A stretch of DNA of 64,000 nucleotides from Plebeiibacterium marinum. GTDB taxonomy: Bacteria > Bacteroidota > Bacteroidia > Bacteroidales > Marinilabiliaceae. The translations under genes were made by a program, and so were the position numbers. The notes beneath the pieces are model-generated. The model saw only the letters and a program-made list of their open reading frames with translations. It was not told the origin of the DNA and made no database searches. The stretch lies in NCBI RefSeq assembly GCF_026013615.1, contig NZ_JAPDPI010000001.1, forward strand, positions 235,893-299,892, given 5' to 3'. This document shows positions 54,710-63,984 of this stretch, one piece after another (positions within the stretch are counted from its first letter, which is position 1; each line of letters opens with the position of its first letter).

Positions 54710-56194
54710 TCATGAATTTTCTCTGGCCTGAGCCTTTTTGATCCACTCTGGTACAAAATTTTCTTTAAACGCTTTTTTCTCCGCATTCAATTTATCCATA
54801 TCCAAACCTATAAACTCCTGCGCCTTTGCCTTGGTGGAAATATCCGGATAAGGCACCTCTATATTATGTCCGAGCGTAGCAAACAACCTGGCCAAACTAA
54901 TCCTGGTTTCCTGAGCAATATCTATTCCGGTGGATATTACCCTGCTGATTTCTACCGGAGCATGGAAAGAACCGCCATGGCTTGCTGCCGCATAATCCCA
55001 ACGCCACTGTGCATGACGGATTCCCATCAATATATCTTTCATCTGATCATCGGTTGCACCCAGATCCCAGGCTTTTTTAGCTTCAACATGAGCCCTCACC
55101 AACAGTTTTTCTAACTGATCCCTGTTTTCAATAATCTTATCCTGATGCGAATATACATTAGCAATAAGGTTGGCTGTTTCCTGTCGGTGACAAACCTGAC
55201 ATGAATTGGCTACATTATTTAATGGAGATTGTATTTTATGATCGGTAAATTTCTGTCCTCCCTCACTTTTGTAAGGCATATGACAGTCGGCACACGACAC
55301 CCCCCTATCAGCATGTATACCTGTCATATACACCTCATAACCCGGATGCTGGGCTTTTAGCATGGGAGCTTTACTCAACTTATGGGTCCAATCACTGAAC
55401 TCCATATTATCGTAATACGCTTCCATTGCTTCTACGTTAAAGCCCTTATCCCACGGAAAAGTTAAATAATTGGCACCCTCAACCGTTTTCTTATTAAAAT
55501 AATACTCCACATGGCACTGGGCACAGACCAGCGACCTCATCTCCTGATGGCTGGCCTTGGCAATATCCTTTCCCTGACGTTCAAAAGCCTCCACTAAAGC
55601 CGGACGACTAATTCTCAGGTTCATGGTTTTAGGATCATGGCAATCGGCACAACCAATTGGGTTTACAATCTCAGCCCCTAATCGAGCCCATTTCCCTTTA
55701 TAAAACTCAGCAATGCCATGCTCATTCATAACCCTTGGCACATCCGGGCTCTTACAGGTCCAGCAAGTGGAAGGCATTGGGCCATCGTCAGCATCAACGG
55801 GACCTCCTGTTCTTAATGTATTCCTAACGTCTTCAACAGCATAGTAATGTCCCCTTCCCTGGTTATAATCTTTTGAAAAGCCATACCCAGCCCAAAGCAC
55901 TACCAACCTGGGATCCACCTCAAGCATATCCCACATAGCACTTCCATTGTATTTACTGGCAAATAAGGTATCTGCAGTCTGATAATACGACTGAAATTCT
56001 CTAGGGTAGTTTTCTCCCCAAAGTTCATTCCTTGGTTCAAAATCTGACAGTTCATTCTTCGGAACATTTACAAACGATGCCTCAGCCCTTCTTTCTACAA
56101 TGGAAGAGGCCAAAAGCCCTAATAAAAATACAACTATTATTGTGGCTAAAAATAATATCCACGCAAGCCATGGTCGTTTTTCTAACATTTTCAT
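54710..56194 (-). CDS. nrfA: Ammonia-forming cytochrome c nitrite reductase catalytic subunit
   Basis: About 494 residues from the ATG at 56194; ATG 56188 is also possible, and the frame's earlier start at 56245 would overlap nrfH. N-terminal signal-anchor-like helix. The catalytic haem site is C-W-T-C-K (CXXCK), followed by four CXXCH sites: C-A-D-C-H, C-A-Q-C-H, C-A-D-C-H, C-Q-V-C-H. It reduces nitrite to ammonia with six electrons in the periplasm, supplied by NrfH. 26 bp after nrfH. Confidence 0.97.
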   Translation of the reverse strand: MKMLEKRPWLAWILFLATIIVVFLLGLLASSIVERRAEASFVNVPKNELSDFEPRNELWGENYPREFQSYYQTADTLFASKYNGSAMWDMLEVDPRLVVLWAGYGFSKDYNQGRGHYYAVEDVRNTLRTGGPVDADDGPMPSTCWTCKSPDVPRVMNEHGIAEFYKGKWARLGAEIVNPIGCADCHDPKTMNLRISRPALVEAFERQGKDIAKASHQEMRSLVCAQCHVEYYFNKKTVEGANYLTFPWDKGFNVEAMEAYYDNMEFSDWTHKLSKAPMLKAQHPGYEVYMTGIHADRGVSCADCHMPYKSEGGQKFTDHKIQSPLNNVANSCQVCHRQETANLIANVYSHQDKIIENRDQLEKLLVRAHVEAKKAWDLGATDDQMKDILMGIRHAQWRWDYAAASHGGSFHAPVEISRVISTGIDIAQETRISLARLFATLGHNIEVPYPDISTKAKAQEFIGLDMDKLNAEKKAFKENFVPEWIKKAQARENS

Positions 56195-56220
56195 ATTGTT
56201 TAGTTTTATTGCAAGGAATT

Positions 56221-56796
56221 CTATTTCATTAATTGTTTTAGCCATGCCGGAACCGGACTGGTTGGCAAAGGCACCTGTGCATGTGGGGTGCTGGAAAGAC
56301 TATTCACCCTTCCATGGGGTACCTCTCTATGGCAATCCCAACACTTCCGGTCCTGAGTATGGGCGGTATGATTTTTTACCGTTGTTGCCAGCTTTGCATC
56401 GGTTATTTGTTGTTCATGGCACCTGATACAGTTTTGATGAACCACATCGGCGCCCTCTTTCTTGATAAAAATAACCTGGGGCTCTTTACGCATCGTAAAT
56501 ATGGTAGCATGGCGCAAACCATCCTTACCCTTAAAATAGTATTTATTCAACACATTATTATGGGGCACATGACAGTCATTACAATGAGCCCATTCCCTAT
56601 GTGAACTATGTTGCCACGTTGCATATTGGGGAGCCATAATATGACAGTTAACACAGGTGCCCGGGTTATCAGACAGGTAGGAAGGCGCATTTGAAACCTT
56701 AAACACAAAAGAAAAAAGTCCAACAAATACACCTAAAGCAATTACAACAGGCAATTGCCATTGCGGTGGAGGCAGCAGTTGTTTTATCATTGACAT
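56221..56796 (-). CDS. nrfH: Cytochrome c nitrite reductase membrane subunit
   Basis: 191 residues, NapC/NirT type. One N-terminal TM (about 15-33) and four CXXCH sites: C-V-N-C-H, C-N-D-C-H, C-I-R-C-H, C-W-D-C-H. It oxidises menaquinol and passes electrons to NrfA. A palindromic site lies 53 bp upstream. Confidence 0.96.
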   Translation of the reverse strand: MSMIKQLLPPPQWQLPVVIALGVFVGLFSFVFKVSNAPSYLSDNPGTCVNCHIMAPQYATWQHSSHREWAHCNDCHVPHNNVLNKYYFKGKDGLRHATIFTMRKEPQVIFIKKEGADVVHQNCIRCHEQQITDAKLATTVKNHTAHTQDRKCWDCHREVPHGRVNSLSSTPHAQVPLPTSPVPAWLKQLMK

Positions 56797-56848
56797 GCAG
56801 CTTTATAAAGTAACTTACTTAAATATACCCCGCTAATAATCAACAGAC

Positions 56849-56864
56849 TGTAACACATGTTACA
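56849..56864. promoter_or_regulatory. Palindromic operator candidate upstream of nrfHA
   Basis: TGTAACA and TGTTACA arms separated by CA. Size, symmetry and position fit a CRP/FNR-superfamily site; HcpR regulators of nrf and hcp genes are a plausible owner. No regulator gene is in the window. Confidence 0.55.
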
Positions 56865-56911
56865 AAATATCAGTTTATATTCAATCTAAAAAAGACAACT
56901 TATATAGTGTT

Positions 56912-57080
56912 GGCAAGAAAAGTCCAATCTCTTCCCTCCTCACAGCCTCTGACTCTCCCAAATAAAAGTTCGGAACAATCTCTAAAGGGAGAACCATCAA
57001 CCCGTATAGAGCGAGGGATTTCCCCTTTAGGGGCCAGGGGTGTGCGATTGGATTTTTAATTGTTTTACGAGCTTTCTTAC
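56912..57080 (+). mobile_element. MITE-like element, degenerate copy
   Basis: Aligns along its whole length with the reverse complement of 59808-59981, including CCTCTGACTCTCCC, CTCTAAAGGGA and TTCCCCTT-AGGGG segments. The terminal repeats GGCAAGAAAAGTC (56912-56924) and GAGCTTTCTTAC (57069-57080) differ by two bases each from those of the other copy. It ends 5 bp after the kinase stop codon. It encodes no protein; short open frames over it are incidental. Confidence 0.7.
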
Positions 57081-57085
57081 TGATA

Positions 57086-58537
57086 CTATATATCTGTTTC
57101 ATTTTCCTCAGGGCTTTCACTTACATCAATATAAAACCGAAACGTGGCACCTTGCCCAAGTACAGATTCTACCGTAATCTCCCCCCCTAACATTTCAACC
57201 AGATTTTTGGTAATTGTGAGTCCCAGGCCATTGCCCAAAATGGGTTTATTAATGCTGTTGTAAACCCTGGTAAAACGGTTAAAAATGACATTATGCTGTT
57301 CTTTAGAAATCCCGATACCATTATCAACAACCTCAAAATGACAAAAATGATCTTTTAAACAATGCCTTATTTTCACTACCCCCTCAAACGAGAATTTAAT
57401 AGCATTACTAACCAGATTCAACAGAATTTGTTTTAACCTAAGGTCGTCTGTAAACACTTTTACATCCCCTTTATCAGTACATTGATCAACCTCCAGCACA
57501 AGGTTGTGCTTTTCAAATTGCATAATCAAACTATCTCCCAAAGCCTTTATTTCGCTCAATACCGTATTGATGCTGCACATTCTTTTGCGAATCACCAATT
57601 GATTTGCTTCAATTTTTGAAAAGTCGAGTAAATCATTTATCAAATTTAAAAGAGATAAAGAATTGGAATGAATTAAGCGGGCATACATCTCTACATCACC
57701 TTCATCACACATATGATTGGCCAGCAATTCGCTAAAACCTACTATTGCATTCATAGGTGTACGAATTTCATGGCTCATATTTGCCAGGAAAGCAGACTTT
57801 AGCCTATCTGATTCCATAGCTTTATCCCTTGCTTTACGTAATTCTATTTCAATGGCATGACGCTCGTTAATTTCTTCAATAAGCTTGGTATTTATATCCG
57901 ACAGCTCCATTGTCCTTTGCTCAACTTTGGTTTCAAGGCTTTGGTTCAACTGCTCAATCTTCCTTATATATATTATTTTATCAATTTTGTCGAGGATAAT
58001 CCTGATGGCCTGTTGTATAATCAGAATTGACTCTTTAATATTCTGATCTGGACTGTTGCTTACAAAAATAAAAACACCCCTTTTCACCCATGCGCTTTCA
58101 AAAGGGATAATCAATACCATGGCATTTTCAAACACCTTCAATGGTAATTTCTCCAGAAACTCGCCTTTACAGTCTTTGGCAGCTTTACAATACACATGAT
58201 AATCAATAAGCTCTCTTTCAACATCTTCACACAGGGTAATATCTAACTGATGAACCTTGGATATTTCACCCTCAAAATATCCCGACACTATTCGATAGCT
58301 CACCTGAGTTTTAGCATAGCACGAACAGAATGAAATATTGCGCAATATCGAGATTTTCTCCAGCAGCTCTTCCAAAATAACAGTTTCATCATCTATGGTA
58401 GCCACGGTTTCACTAAGCAAGCTTAAAAGCAATATCTCTTCTGCCCTGTTGGCAAGAAAATTATTCTCTTGCTCCAGGTATTCAACCTGCTCAAGTAGCT
58501 GTTTATACTGCTTAATATCTACATTACTATTTTTCAT
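57086..58537 (-). CDS. Soluble sensor histidine kinase with cysteine-bearing GAF-like domain
   Basis: 483 residues, no membrane segment. A coiled coil about 1-40 precedes a GAF-like sensor about 40-185 with Cys at 71, 73, 103, 117 and 123. A second coiled coil runs about 190-245. HisKA has H256 in M-S-H-E-I-R-T-P, and HATPase_c shows V-V-D-N-G-I-G-I and G-N-G-L-G-L-T. No receiver domain and no response regulator next door. The cysteines could bind an Fe-S cluster or act as a redox switch (inference). Start overlaps the hydrolase stop by 11 bp. Confidence 0.92.
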   Translation of the reverse strand: MKNSNVDIKQYKQLLEQVEYLEQENNFLANRAEEILLLSLLSETVATIDDETVILEELLEKISILRNISFCSCYAKTQVSYRIVSGYFEGEISKVHQLDITLCEDVERELIDYHVYCKAAKDCKGEFLEKLPLKVFENAMVLIIPFESAWVKRGVFIFVSNSPDQNIKESILIIQQAIRIILDKIDKIIYIRKIEQLNQSLETKVEQRTMELSDINTKLIEEINERHAIEIELRKARDKAMESDRLKSAFLANMSHEIRTPMNAIVGFSELLANHMCDEGDVEMYARLIHSNSLSLLNLINDLLDFSKIEANQLVIRKRMCSINTVLSEIKALGDSLIMQFEKHNLVLEVDQCTDKGDVKVFTDDLRLKQILLNLVSNAIKFSFEGVVKIRHCLKDHFCHFEVVDNGIGISKEQHNVIFNRFTRVYNSINKPILGNGLGLTITKNLVEMLGGEITVESVLGQGATFRFYIDVSESPEENETDI

Positions 58538-59357
58538 TCAGCTCCAGAAAGTTTTTTACTTCTTTAATGATTACCCCCGGTTCATCCTCCTGCGCATAAT
58601 GTCCGGCAGTTTCAATTCTTATACCTGTACAGTTTTTTAAATTCTTAACCAACTCGTGGGTTATAGCTGCTCCCAGGTAAACATCCTTAACTCCCCTAAT
58701 AATCAGAATAGGGGTATCCAGGTTATGAAGCTCATCTACTATTGACATTAAATCATTATTATTTAAACACTTTGCAAAGTGCAAAAATGATTTCCTGGAT
58801 GGTTTAGAATTAATTCCCGACCTGAATAGCTCAACCAGTTCTTCAGTAAATGCACCCGGGTGGTACAATCCTCTTTTAACTATCAGCTTAAGCGTCCATA
58901 AATCTAAAGTTGCTGCAGCAAACTGCCTGAATATCGGGGTTCGCATTGAAATAATGGGCTGTACCGGCCAAAAATTGTAAGCAACTGTATTAATCAATGT
59001 CGCTGATTTAATCCTATCAGGATGCATCACACTCATAATCTGCGCAATGCCCCCTCCAACATCATGACTCACCAGGTGAAACTTATCAATATTAAGTTTT
59101 GCCATAAACTGATGCAAATAGCTTGCATGGCTTGACAAACTATACGATATATCCACCCTCAAATCAGACCTTCCACACCCAAATAAATCAACAACAATTA
59201 CTCGGTAAAGATCAACAAAGGAAGGCACAATCTTCCTCCAAATAAATGAATAAGTAGAAATCCCATGTACAAACAAAACCGGGGTTCCTGTACCTGCTTC
59301 ATAATAATTTAACTCATGATCCTGAATCATTAGTGATTTTTGTACCAGACCTTCCAT
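58527..59357 (-). CDS. Alpha/beta hydrolase with Asp nucleophile (epoxide hydrolase / dehalogenase type)
   Basis: 276 residues. The oxyanion region is F-V-H-G-I-S. The nucleophile elbow reads S-H-D-V-G-G, so D99 takes the place of Ser, as in epoxide hydrolases and haloalkane dehalogenases. The catalytic His is in G-H-Y-A-Q-E-D-E-P (H253), also typical of that group. A cap lies about 125-205. Substrate unknown. First gene of a two-gene unit with the kinase, an unusual pairing. Confidence 0.85.
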   Translation of the reverse strand: MEGLVQKSLMIQDHELNYYEAGTGTPVLFVHGISTYSFIWRKIVPSFVDLYRVIVVDLFGCGRSDLRVDISYSLSSHASYLHQFMAKLNIDKFHLVSHDVGGGIAQIMSVMHPDRIKSATLINTVAYNFWPVQPIISMRTPIFRQFAAATLDLWTLKLIVKRGLYHPGAFTEELVELFRSGINSKPSRKSFLHFAKCLNNNDLMSIVDELHNLDTPILIIRGVKDVYLGAAITHELVKNLKNCTGIRIETAGHYAQEDEPGVIIKEVKNFLELNEK

Positions 59358-59422
59358 AGCTTCAATTATTAAATAAAACTCTTATCAATTTAATAAAAAA
59401 AGCTTAACGAGTAAAGATGAGG

Positions 59423-59498
59423 GTAGTAGATAGGTGATAGGTGATAGCTCATAGCTGATAGCCAGTAGCTCATAGCTGATGGCCTATAGCTGACAGGA
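59423..59498. repeat. 7-bp period degenerate tandem repeat
   Basis: About ten units on the theme GCTNATA (GCTCATA, GCTGATA, GCCTATA, GGTGATA). The theme is close to the half-unit of the 14-bp repeat at 50740-50820. It lies in the 687-bp gap 59358-60044. Confidence 0.8.
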
Positions 59499-59807
59499 CG
59501 GCTACACCTTTAGGACACCTCGCTTTAGTTTGATTGCTTTTGCACGAACTACGCAGTATTTCTACCACACGCAAACGAACTTAATAAGTAAGTGGCAGGT
59601 ATCACTGAGCCATATATTAAAAATTCACTTTATAATTAAGCTGAGTTTTATTCAACTAATTAACTGTTTTATTGAAGGAACCTTGAAGAAAAGCCGTGTC
59701 AGTCCCGCTCCAATCTGCCATTTGTCCCCTAAATAATTTTTGTTTTTAAAGGGAACTTTATAAGGGCGTGTTAAAACTCTTTTGACTATGAGTTATTACT
59801 TAGTCTC
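59499..59807. other. Intergenic stretch with no gene seen
   Basis: No credible coding frame, tRNA or strong hairpin between the short repeats and the MITE-like element. Confidence 0.5.
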
Positions 59808-59981
59808 TGCAAGAAAACTCCTGTTTTATAGTAAAACCCACCGCTAACCCCTCGTCCCCTGAAGGGGAAGCCTCTCGCACTGTGCGGGTTGAGACTCTCC
59901 CTTTCCCTTTAGAGCCTGTCCCGAACTTGTATTCGGGAGAGTCAGAGGGTATGGGTTGGAATATAATCGAGTTTTCTTGCA
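59808..59981 (-). mobile_element. MITE-like element with perfect 13-bp terminal inverted repeats
   Basis: TGCAAGAAAACTC (59808-59820) and GAGTTTTCTTGCA (59969-59981) are exact inverted repeats. TATTACTTA occurs just outside both ends (59794-59802 and 59984-59992), a possible 9-bp target duplication with slightly uneven offsets. The interior has hairpins but no transposase. A second copy lies at 56912-57080 in the opposite orientation. Confidence 0.75.
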
Positions 59982-60044
59982 AATATTACTTACAAATTGA
60001 AAACAGACACCATATCTATTATAAAAAGGAATGCTATAAAAATC

Positions 60045-61016
60045 CTAATCAAAGGTTTGGTTTGAATTAGATGAAATACTGATCATCTCTTCATATTCTT
60101 CTGCAGTTAAGTCATTAAAATAATAATGGGAAGGGTTCACTTTTTTATCTTTTACGTGTACTTCATAATGAAGATGCGGAGCTGTAGAAGTTCCGGTATT
60201 TCCAACAAAACCAATAACATCTCCCCTCTTCACTTTCTGCCCTTTTTTTACATTAAAGGCATCCATGTGGGCATAAAGGGTTTTAAAACCAAAACCATGG
60301 TCAATTTCAATCCGGTTACCATAACCTGTTTTTTCACGGGTGATCTTACTCACTTTTCCATCCCCTGTAGCATAAATATCGGTACCTGTAGGAGCCGTAA
60401 AATCCATTCCTGAGTGAAACTTTCTTGTTTTATAAATAGGATGGATTCTATATCCCCAACCACTTGCTGTTCTTTTTAAATCCTTATTGGATATAGGCAT
60501 TATGGCTGGTGTACATTTCAATAAATCTTCATTCCTTTTTGCCAATTCCACAATTTCATCAAATGATTTAGACTGAACATAAGCCTGCTTCATAATTACA
60601 TCCAGCTTTTTAGCTGTTGAAATCACCAACTCTGAGTTATCCAGATCCTCAAGGGGTGCATACCTGTTAACCCCGCCAAAACCAGCTTTTCTAATAGAGT
60701 TAGGAATAGAATCTGCCTGAAATATCACGCGATAAATATTCTCGTCTCGCCGTTGGATATCATCCAGTACTTTAACCGTTTCATCCAGGCGCTTGCCTAA
60801 TATTTCATACTGTGTTGTTAGTCGGGCATTCTCCCTGATCAGTCTTTTTTCTTTTGGACTGTCGATAAGGTAGGTATAAGCGAAAAAATATACCAACCCT
60901 AACAAACCACTAAAAACAAAATGAATAAAAAATCGAGAAACATAATACTTAAAACCTGTTTCTATTTTATCATAACTTAATGTATCGGGATTGTATCTGA
61001 ACTTAACTTTTGACAT
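60045..61016 (-). CDS. M23 family metallopeptidase (LytM-like)
   Basis: 323 residues from the ATG at 61016. An upstream in-frame ATG at 61070 is rejected because it lies inside the likely promoter. TM about 24-46, coiled coil about 60-95, and a LytM domain about 190-305 with H-S-G-M-D-F, Y-A-H-M and H-L-H-Y-E (zinc ligands). A membrane-anchored peptidoglycan endopeptidase or amidase activator facing the periplasm. Confidence 0.93.
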   Translation of the reverse strand: MSKVKFRYNPDTLSYDKIETGFKYYVSRFFIHFVFSGLLGLVYFFAYTYLIDSPKEKRLIRENARLTTQYEILGKRLDETVKVLDDIQRRDENIYRVIFQADSIPNSIRKAGFGGVNRYAPLEDLDNSELVISTAKKLDVIMKQAYVQSKSFDEIVELAKRNEDLLKCTPAIMPISNKDLKRTASGWGYRIHPIYKTRKFHSGMDFTAPTGTDIYATGDGKVSKITREKTGYGNRIEIDHGFGFKTLYAHMDAFNVKKGQKVKRGDVIGFVGNTGTSTAPHLHYEVHVKDKKVNPSHYYFNDLTAEEYEEMISISSNSNQTFD

Positions 61017-61067
61017 GCAGAAAATAAGTTTTAATTCTTGAAAAGGATTTTTACCTCTAATACGCTG

Positions 61068-61075
61068 CAAAATTA
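61068..61075 (-). promoter_or_regulatory. Candidate -7 box for the M23 gene
   Basis: TAATTTTG on the minus strand, 51 bp before ATG 61016. Confidence 0.35.
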
Positions 61076-61086
61076 GTTAAATAATC

Positions 61087-61094
61087 TACCTTTG
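61087..61094 (+). promoter_or_regulatory. Candidate -7 box for alaS
   Basis: TACCTTTG, exact TAnnTTTG, 56 bp before the alaS start. Confidence 0.4.
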
Positions 61095-61150
61095 CAACTT
61101 CCAAAGTTAGTGTATATTCGCAAAATAAAAACGATAATAATATAATAAAT

Positions 61151-63781
61151 ATGAATGCTTCTGAGATAAGAAAAAGCTTTTGTGAGTTTTTTGAGTCAAA
61201 ACAGCACCAAATTGTATCCTCTGCCCCTATGGTGGTAAAAAACGACCCAACCTTAATGTTTACGAACGCAGGAATGAACCAGTTCAAGGACATTTTTCTG
61301 GGCAACCGTAAACCATCTTCTCCAAGAGTGGCCAACTCCCAAAAATGTTTGAGGGTTTCGGGAAAACACAACGACCTTGAAGAAGTGGGACATGACACAT
61401 ACCACCATACCATGTTTGAGATGTTGGGTAACTGGTCGTTTGGCGATTATTTCAAAGAAGAAGCAATCAGCTGGGCATGGGAATTTCTTACTGATGTATT
61501 AAAATTAGATAAGTCGAGATTATATGCTTCTGTTTTTGAGGGCGACAAAGAAATGGAGCTTGAAAAAGATATGGAGGCGTTTAACTTTTGGAAGAAATAC
61601 TTGCCCGAAGATAAAATCATCAATGGAAACAGGAAGGACAACTTCTGGGAAATGGGAGACATGGGACCATGTGGGCCTTGTTCTGAAATCCACATTGATT
61701 TAAGGGCTGAAGACGAGATTGCAAAAAAAGGCGGTGCCGAACTGGTAAACAAAGACCATCCTGAAGTAATTGAAATCTGGAACCTCGTATTTATTCAATA
61801 CAACCGTAAAGCAAACGGAGATTTAGAATTCCTGCCACAAAAACACGTTGATACAGGAATGGGATTTGAACGTTTGTGCATGGCTATGCAAGGTAAAAAA
61901 TCGAACTACGACACCGATGTTTTTACCCCAATTATTGATGAAATTGCAAAAGTAACAGAAAAAAAATATGGCGAAAGTGATGAAGTAAACATTGCCATGC
62001 GGGTAATCGCCGATCACGTTCGTACTATTGCCTTTTCTATTACAGACGGGCAGTTACCTTCGAACAACAAAGCAGGTTATGTTATCAGAAGGATTTTGCG
62101 CAGGGCAGTACGTTATGGCTATACTTTTCTTGATCAGAGAAATGCCTTTATGTACAAACTATTGCCTGCCTTAATAAAATCAATGGGCGATCAATACCCT
62201 GAACTTATCGATCAAAAAGAACTGATTACCAAAGTAATCAAAGAAGAAGAAGACTCTTTCCTTCGCACTTTGGCAACCGGGATTTCGATGCTTGATAAGA
62301 TCGTTAAAAAAACAAAGGAAGGCAACTATAAAGTTGTTGAAGGGAAAATTGCTTTTGAGCTTTACGATACCTACGGATTCCCTCTTGATTTAACGGAGCT
62401 GATCCTAAAAGAAAACGACCTTGTGGTAAACCGCAAGGAGTTTGAAACTGAAATGGAAGCCCAAAAGCAAAGAGCCAGAAGTGCTACTGCCATTGAAACT
62501 GACGACTGGGTTACTCTTATGCAGGATGATGTGGAAGAATTTATTGGATACGATTACCTGGAAAGCGATATTACCATAACCAAGTACCGTAAAATAACTG
62601 CCAAGAACAAAACATTATTTCAATTAGTGTTTAACATCACTCCTTTTTATGCAGAGAGTGGTGGACAGGTTGGCGATAGCGGTTATATCGATAATGGTTC
62701 TGAAAAGATAGAGATTATTGATACCAAAAAGGAGAATAACCTGATTGTGCACCTGGCTAAAAAGTTACCTGCTAATATCAAAGGTGAGTTTAAAGCATAC
62801 GTAAATGGCAAAAACCGTCAAAATACTGCCAACAACCATACGGCAACCCACTTATTGCACCAGGCACTTCGCGAAGTTTTGGGCACTCATGTGGAACAAA
62901 AAGGATCTTTAGTACATCCGGAATACCTTCGTTTTGACTTTGCCCATTTCCAAAAAATGACACGCGAAGAAATGGAACAGGTTGAAAAACTGGTAAACCA
63001 AAGGATACGATCAAACTTTGCATTAGAAGAGATGCGTGAAATACCAGTTGCCAAGGCTCACGACTTAGGAGCCATGATGTTGTTTGGCGAAAAATATGGC
63101 GATTTAGTCAGGGCTATCAAATTTGGTGAATCCATTGAACTTTGTGGTGGAACACACGTGCAGCACACCGGAGAACTAGGTTTCTTTAAAATCATTAGCG
63201 AAGGCTCTATATCTGCAGGTATCAGAAGGATTGAAGCCATTACCGGAGAAAAAGCTGAAGAGATGATTATGACTCAGCACAACCTACTTTTAGGTATTCA
63301 GGATATGTTTAAATCATCAGGCGACCTTCAAAAAAATATTGAATCGTTGATGAACGACAATAGTAAACTAGGCAAAGAGCTGGATGCTATGAAACAGAAT
63401 TTTATCAACATCGAAAAGCGAGACATCCTGGATAGTGCTGAAGAAATAAACGGAATTAAGGTAATAGCTACAATCGTAAACCCTATGCTTGGCGACAAAC
63501 TAAAAGACCTAGCGTTCCAGATTAAAAATGAGATGGACGAGTTTGTTGCTGTATTGGGTGCTGATGTTAACGGCAAACCACAACTTAGTGTTATTACCTC
63601 TGATGATTTGGCTAAATCGGGCAAGATTAATGCCGTTGAAGTAATTAGGGACTGTGCCAAAGAAATACAGGGCGGCGGTGGAGGACAGCCTTTCTTTGCC
63701 ACTGCGGGGGGTAAAAATGCCGCAGGACTGGATAGTGCGATACAAAGAGCCAAAGCTTTTGTTGGCGATAAATTAGCGTAA
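61151..63781 (+). CDS. alaS: Alanyl-tRNA synthetase
   Basis: 876 residues, full length. The class II core has F-T-N-A-G-M-N-Q-F near 36 and [11 protein letters not shown] near 164. The editing domain has [10 protein letters not shown] and C-G-G-T-H. The C-Ala end has [15 protein letters not shown]. It charges tRNA-Ala and edits Ser/Gly mischarging. Confidence 0.98.
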   Translation: MNASEIRKSFCEFFESKQHQIVSSAPMVVKNDPTLMFTNAGMNQFKDIFLGNRKPSSPRVANSQKCLRVSGKHNDLEEVGHDTYHHTMFEMLGNWSFGDYFKEEAISWAWEFLTDVLKLDKSRLYASVFEGDKEMELEKDMEAFNFWKKYLPEDKIINGNRKDNFWEMGDMGPCGPCSEIHIDLRAEDEIAKKGGAELVNKDHPEVIEIWNLVFIQYNRKANGDLEFLPQKHVDTGMGFERLCMAMQGKKSNYDTDVFTPIIDEIAKVTEKKYGESDEVNIAMRVIADHVRTIAFSITDGQLPSNNKAGYVIRRILRRAVRYGYTFLDQRNAFMYKLLPALIKSMGDQYPELIDQKELITKVIKEEEDSFLRTLATGISMLDKIVKKTKEGNYKVVEGKIAFELYDTYGFPLDLTELILKENDLVVNRKEFETEMEAQKQRARSATAIETDDWVTLMQDDVEEFIGYDYLESDITITKYRKITAKNKTLFQLVFNITPFYAESGGQVGDSGYIDNGSEKIEIIDTKKENNLIVHLAKKLPANIKGEFKAYVNGKNRQNTANNHTATHLLHQALREVLGTHVEQKGSLVHPEYLRFDFAHFQKMTREEMEQVEKLVNQRIRSNFALEEMREIPVAKAHDLGAMMLFGEKYGDLVRAIKFGESIELCGGTHVQHTGELGFFKIISEGSISAGIRRIEAITGEKAEEMIMTQHNLLLGIQDMFKSSGDLQKNIESLMNDNSKLGKELDAMKQNFINIEKRDILDSAEEINGIKVIATIVNPMLGDKLKDLAFQIKNEMDEFVAVLGADVNGKPQLSVITSDDLAKSGKINAVEVIRDCAKEIQGGGGGQPFFATAGGKNAAGLDSAIQRAKAFVGDKLA

Positions 63782-63803
63782 ATAATTTATTACAAGATAT
63801 AAG

Positions 63804-63836
63804 AGCCTGCAGCATTTTTTTGCTGCAGGCTTTTTT
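63804..63836 (+). terminator. Terminator of alaS
   Basis: Perfect 11-bp stem (63804-63814 with 63821-63831), T6 loop and T6 tail, 23 bp after the stop. Confidence 0.93.
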
Positions 63837-63927
63837 ATTTAAAAATATCCAACAAAATAGGCTTTAAGCCACTAAAGAAAAACTCAACGGCGATTACCAT
63901 CACTATTCTTGACTTCCGCACTTTTTC

Positions 63928-63984
63928 GGGTCACCCTCTGTATCCCTTGCTATTACTGAGTTTCTTTTTTAACTTGGGTGACCC
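63928..63984. repeat. 9-bp inverted repeat near the window end
   Basis: GGGTCACCC (63928-63936) and GGGTGACCC (63976-63984), 39 nt apart. Nothing else is recognised between the alaS terminator and the window end. Confidence 0.45.

Noticed and set aside
56881..57120. 79-codon minus-strand open frame next to the kinase 3' end
   Set aside because: It covers the MITE-like element and the same pseudo-peptide pattern appears in the other copy, so it is element sequence read as protein.
59800..60070. Short open frames on both strands over 59.8-60.07 kb
   Set aside because: They fall on the second MITE-like copy, with no start context or protein-like composition.
63328..63753. 141-codon frame antisense to alaS
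   Set aside because: It is fully inside the conserved C-terminal part of alaS, with Ser/Pro-rich composition typical of an antisense shadow.
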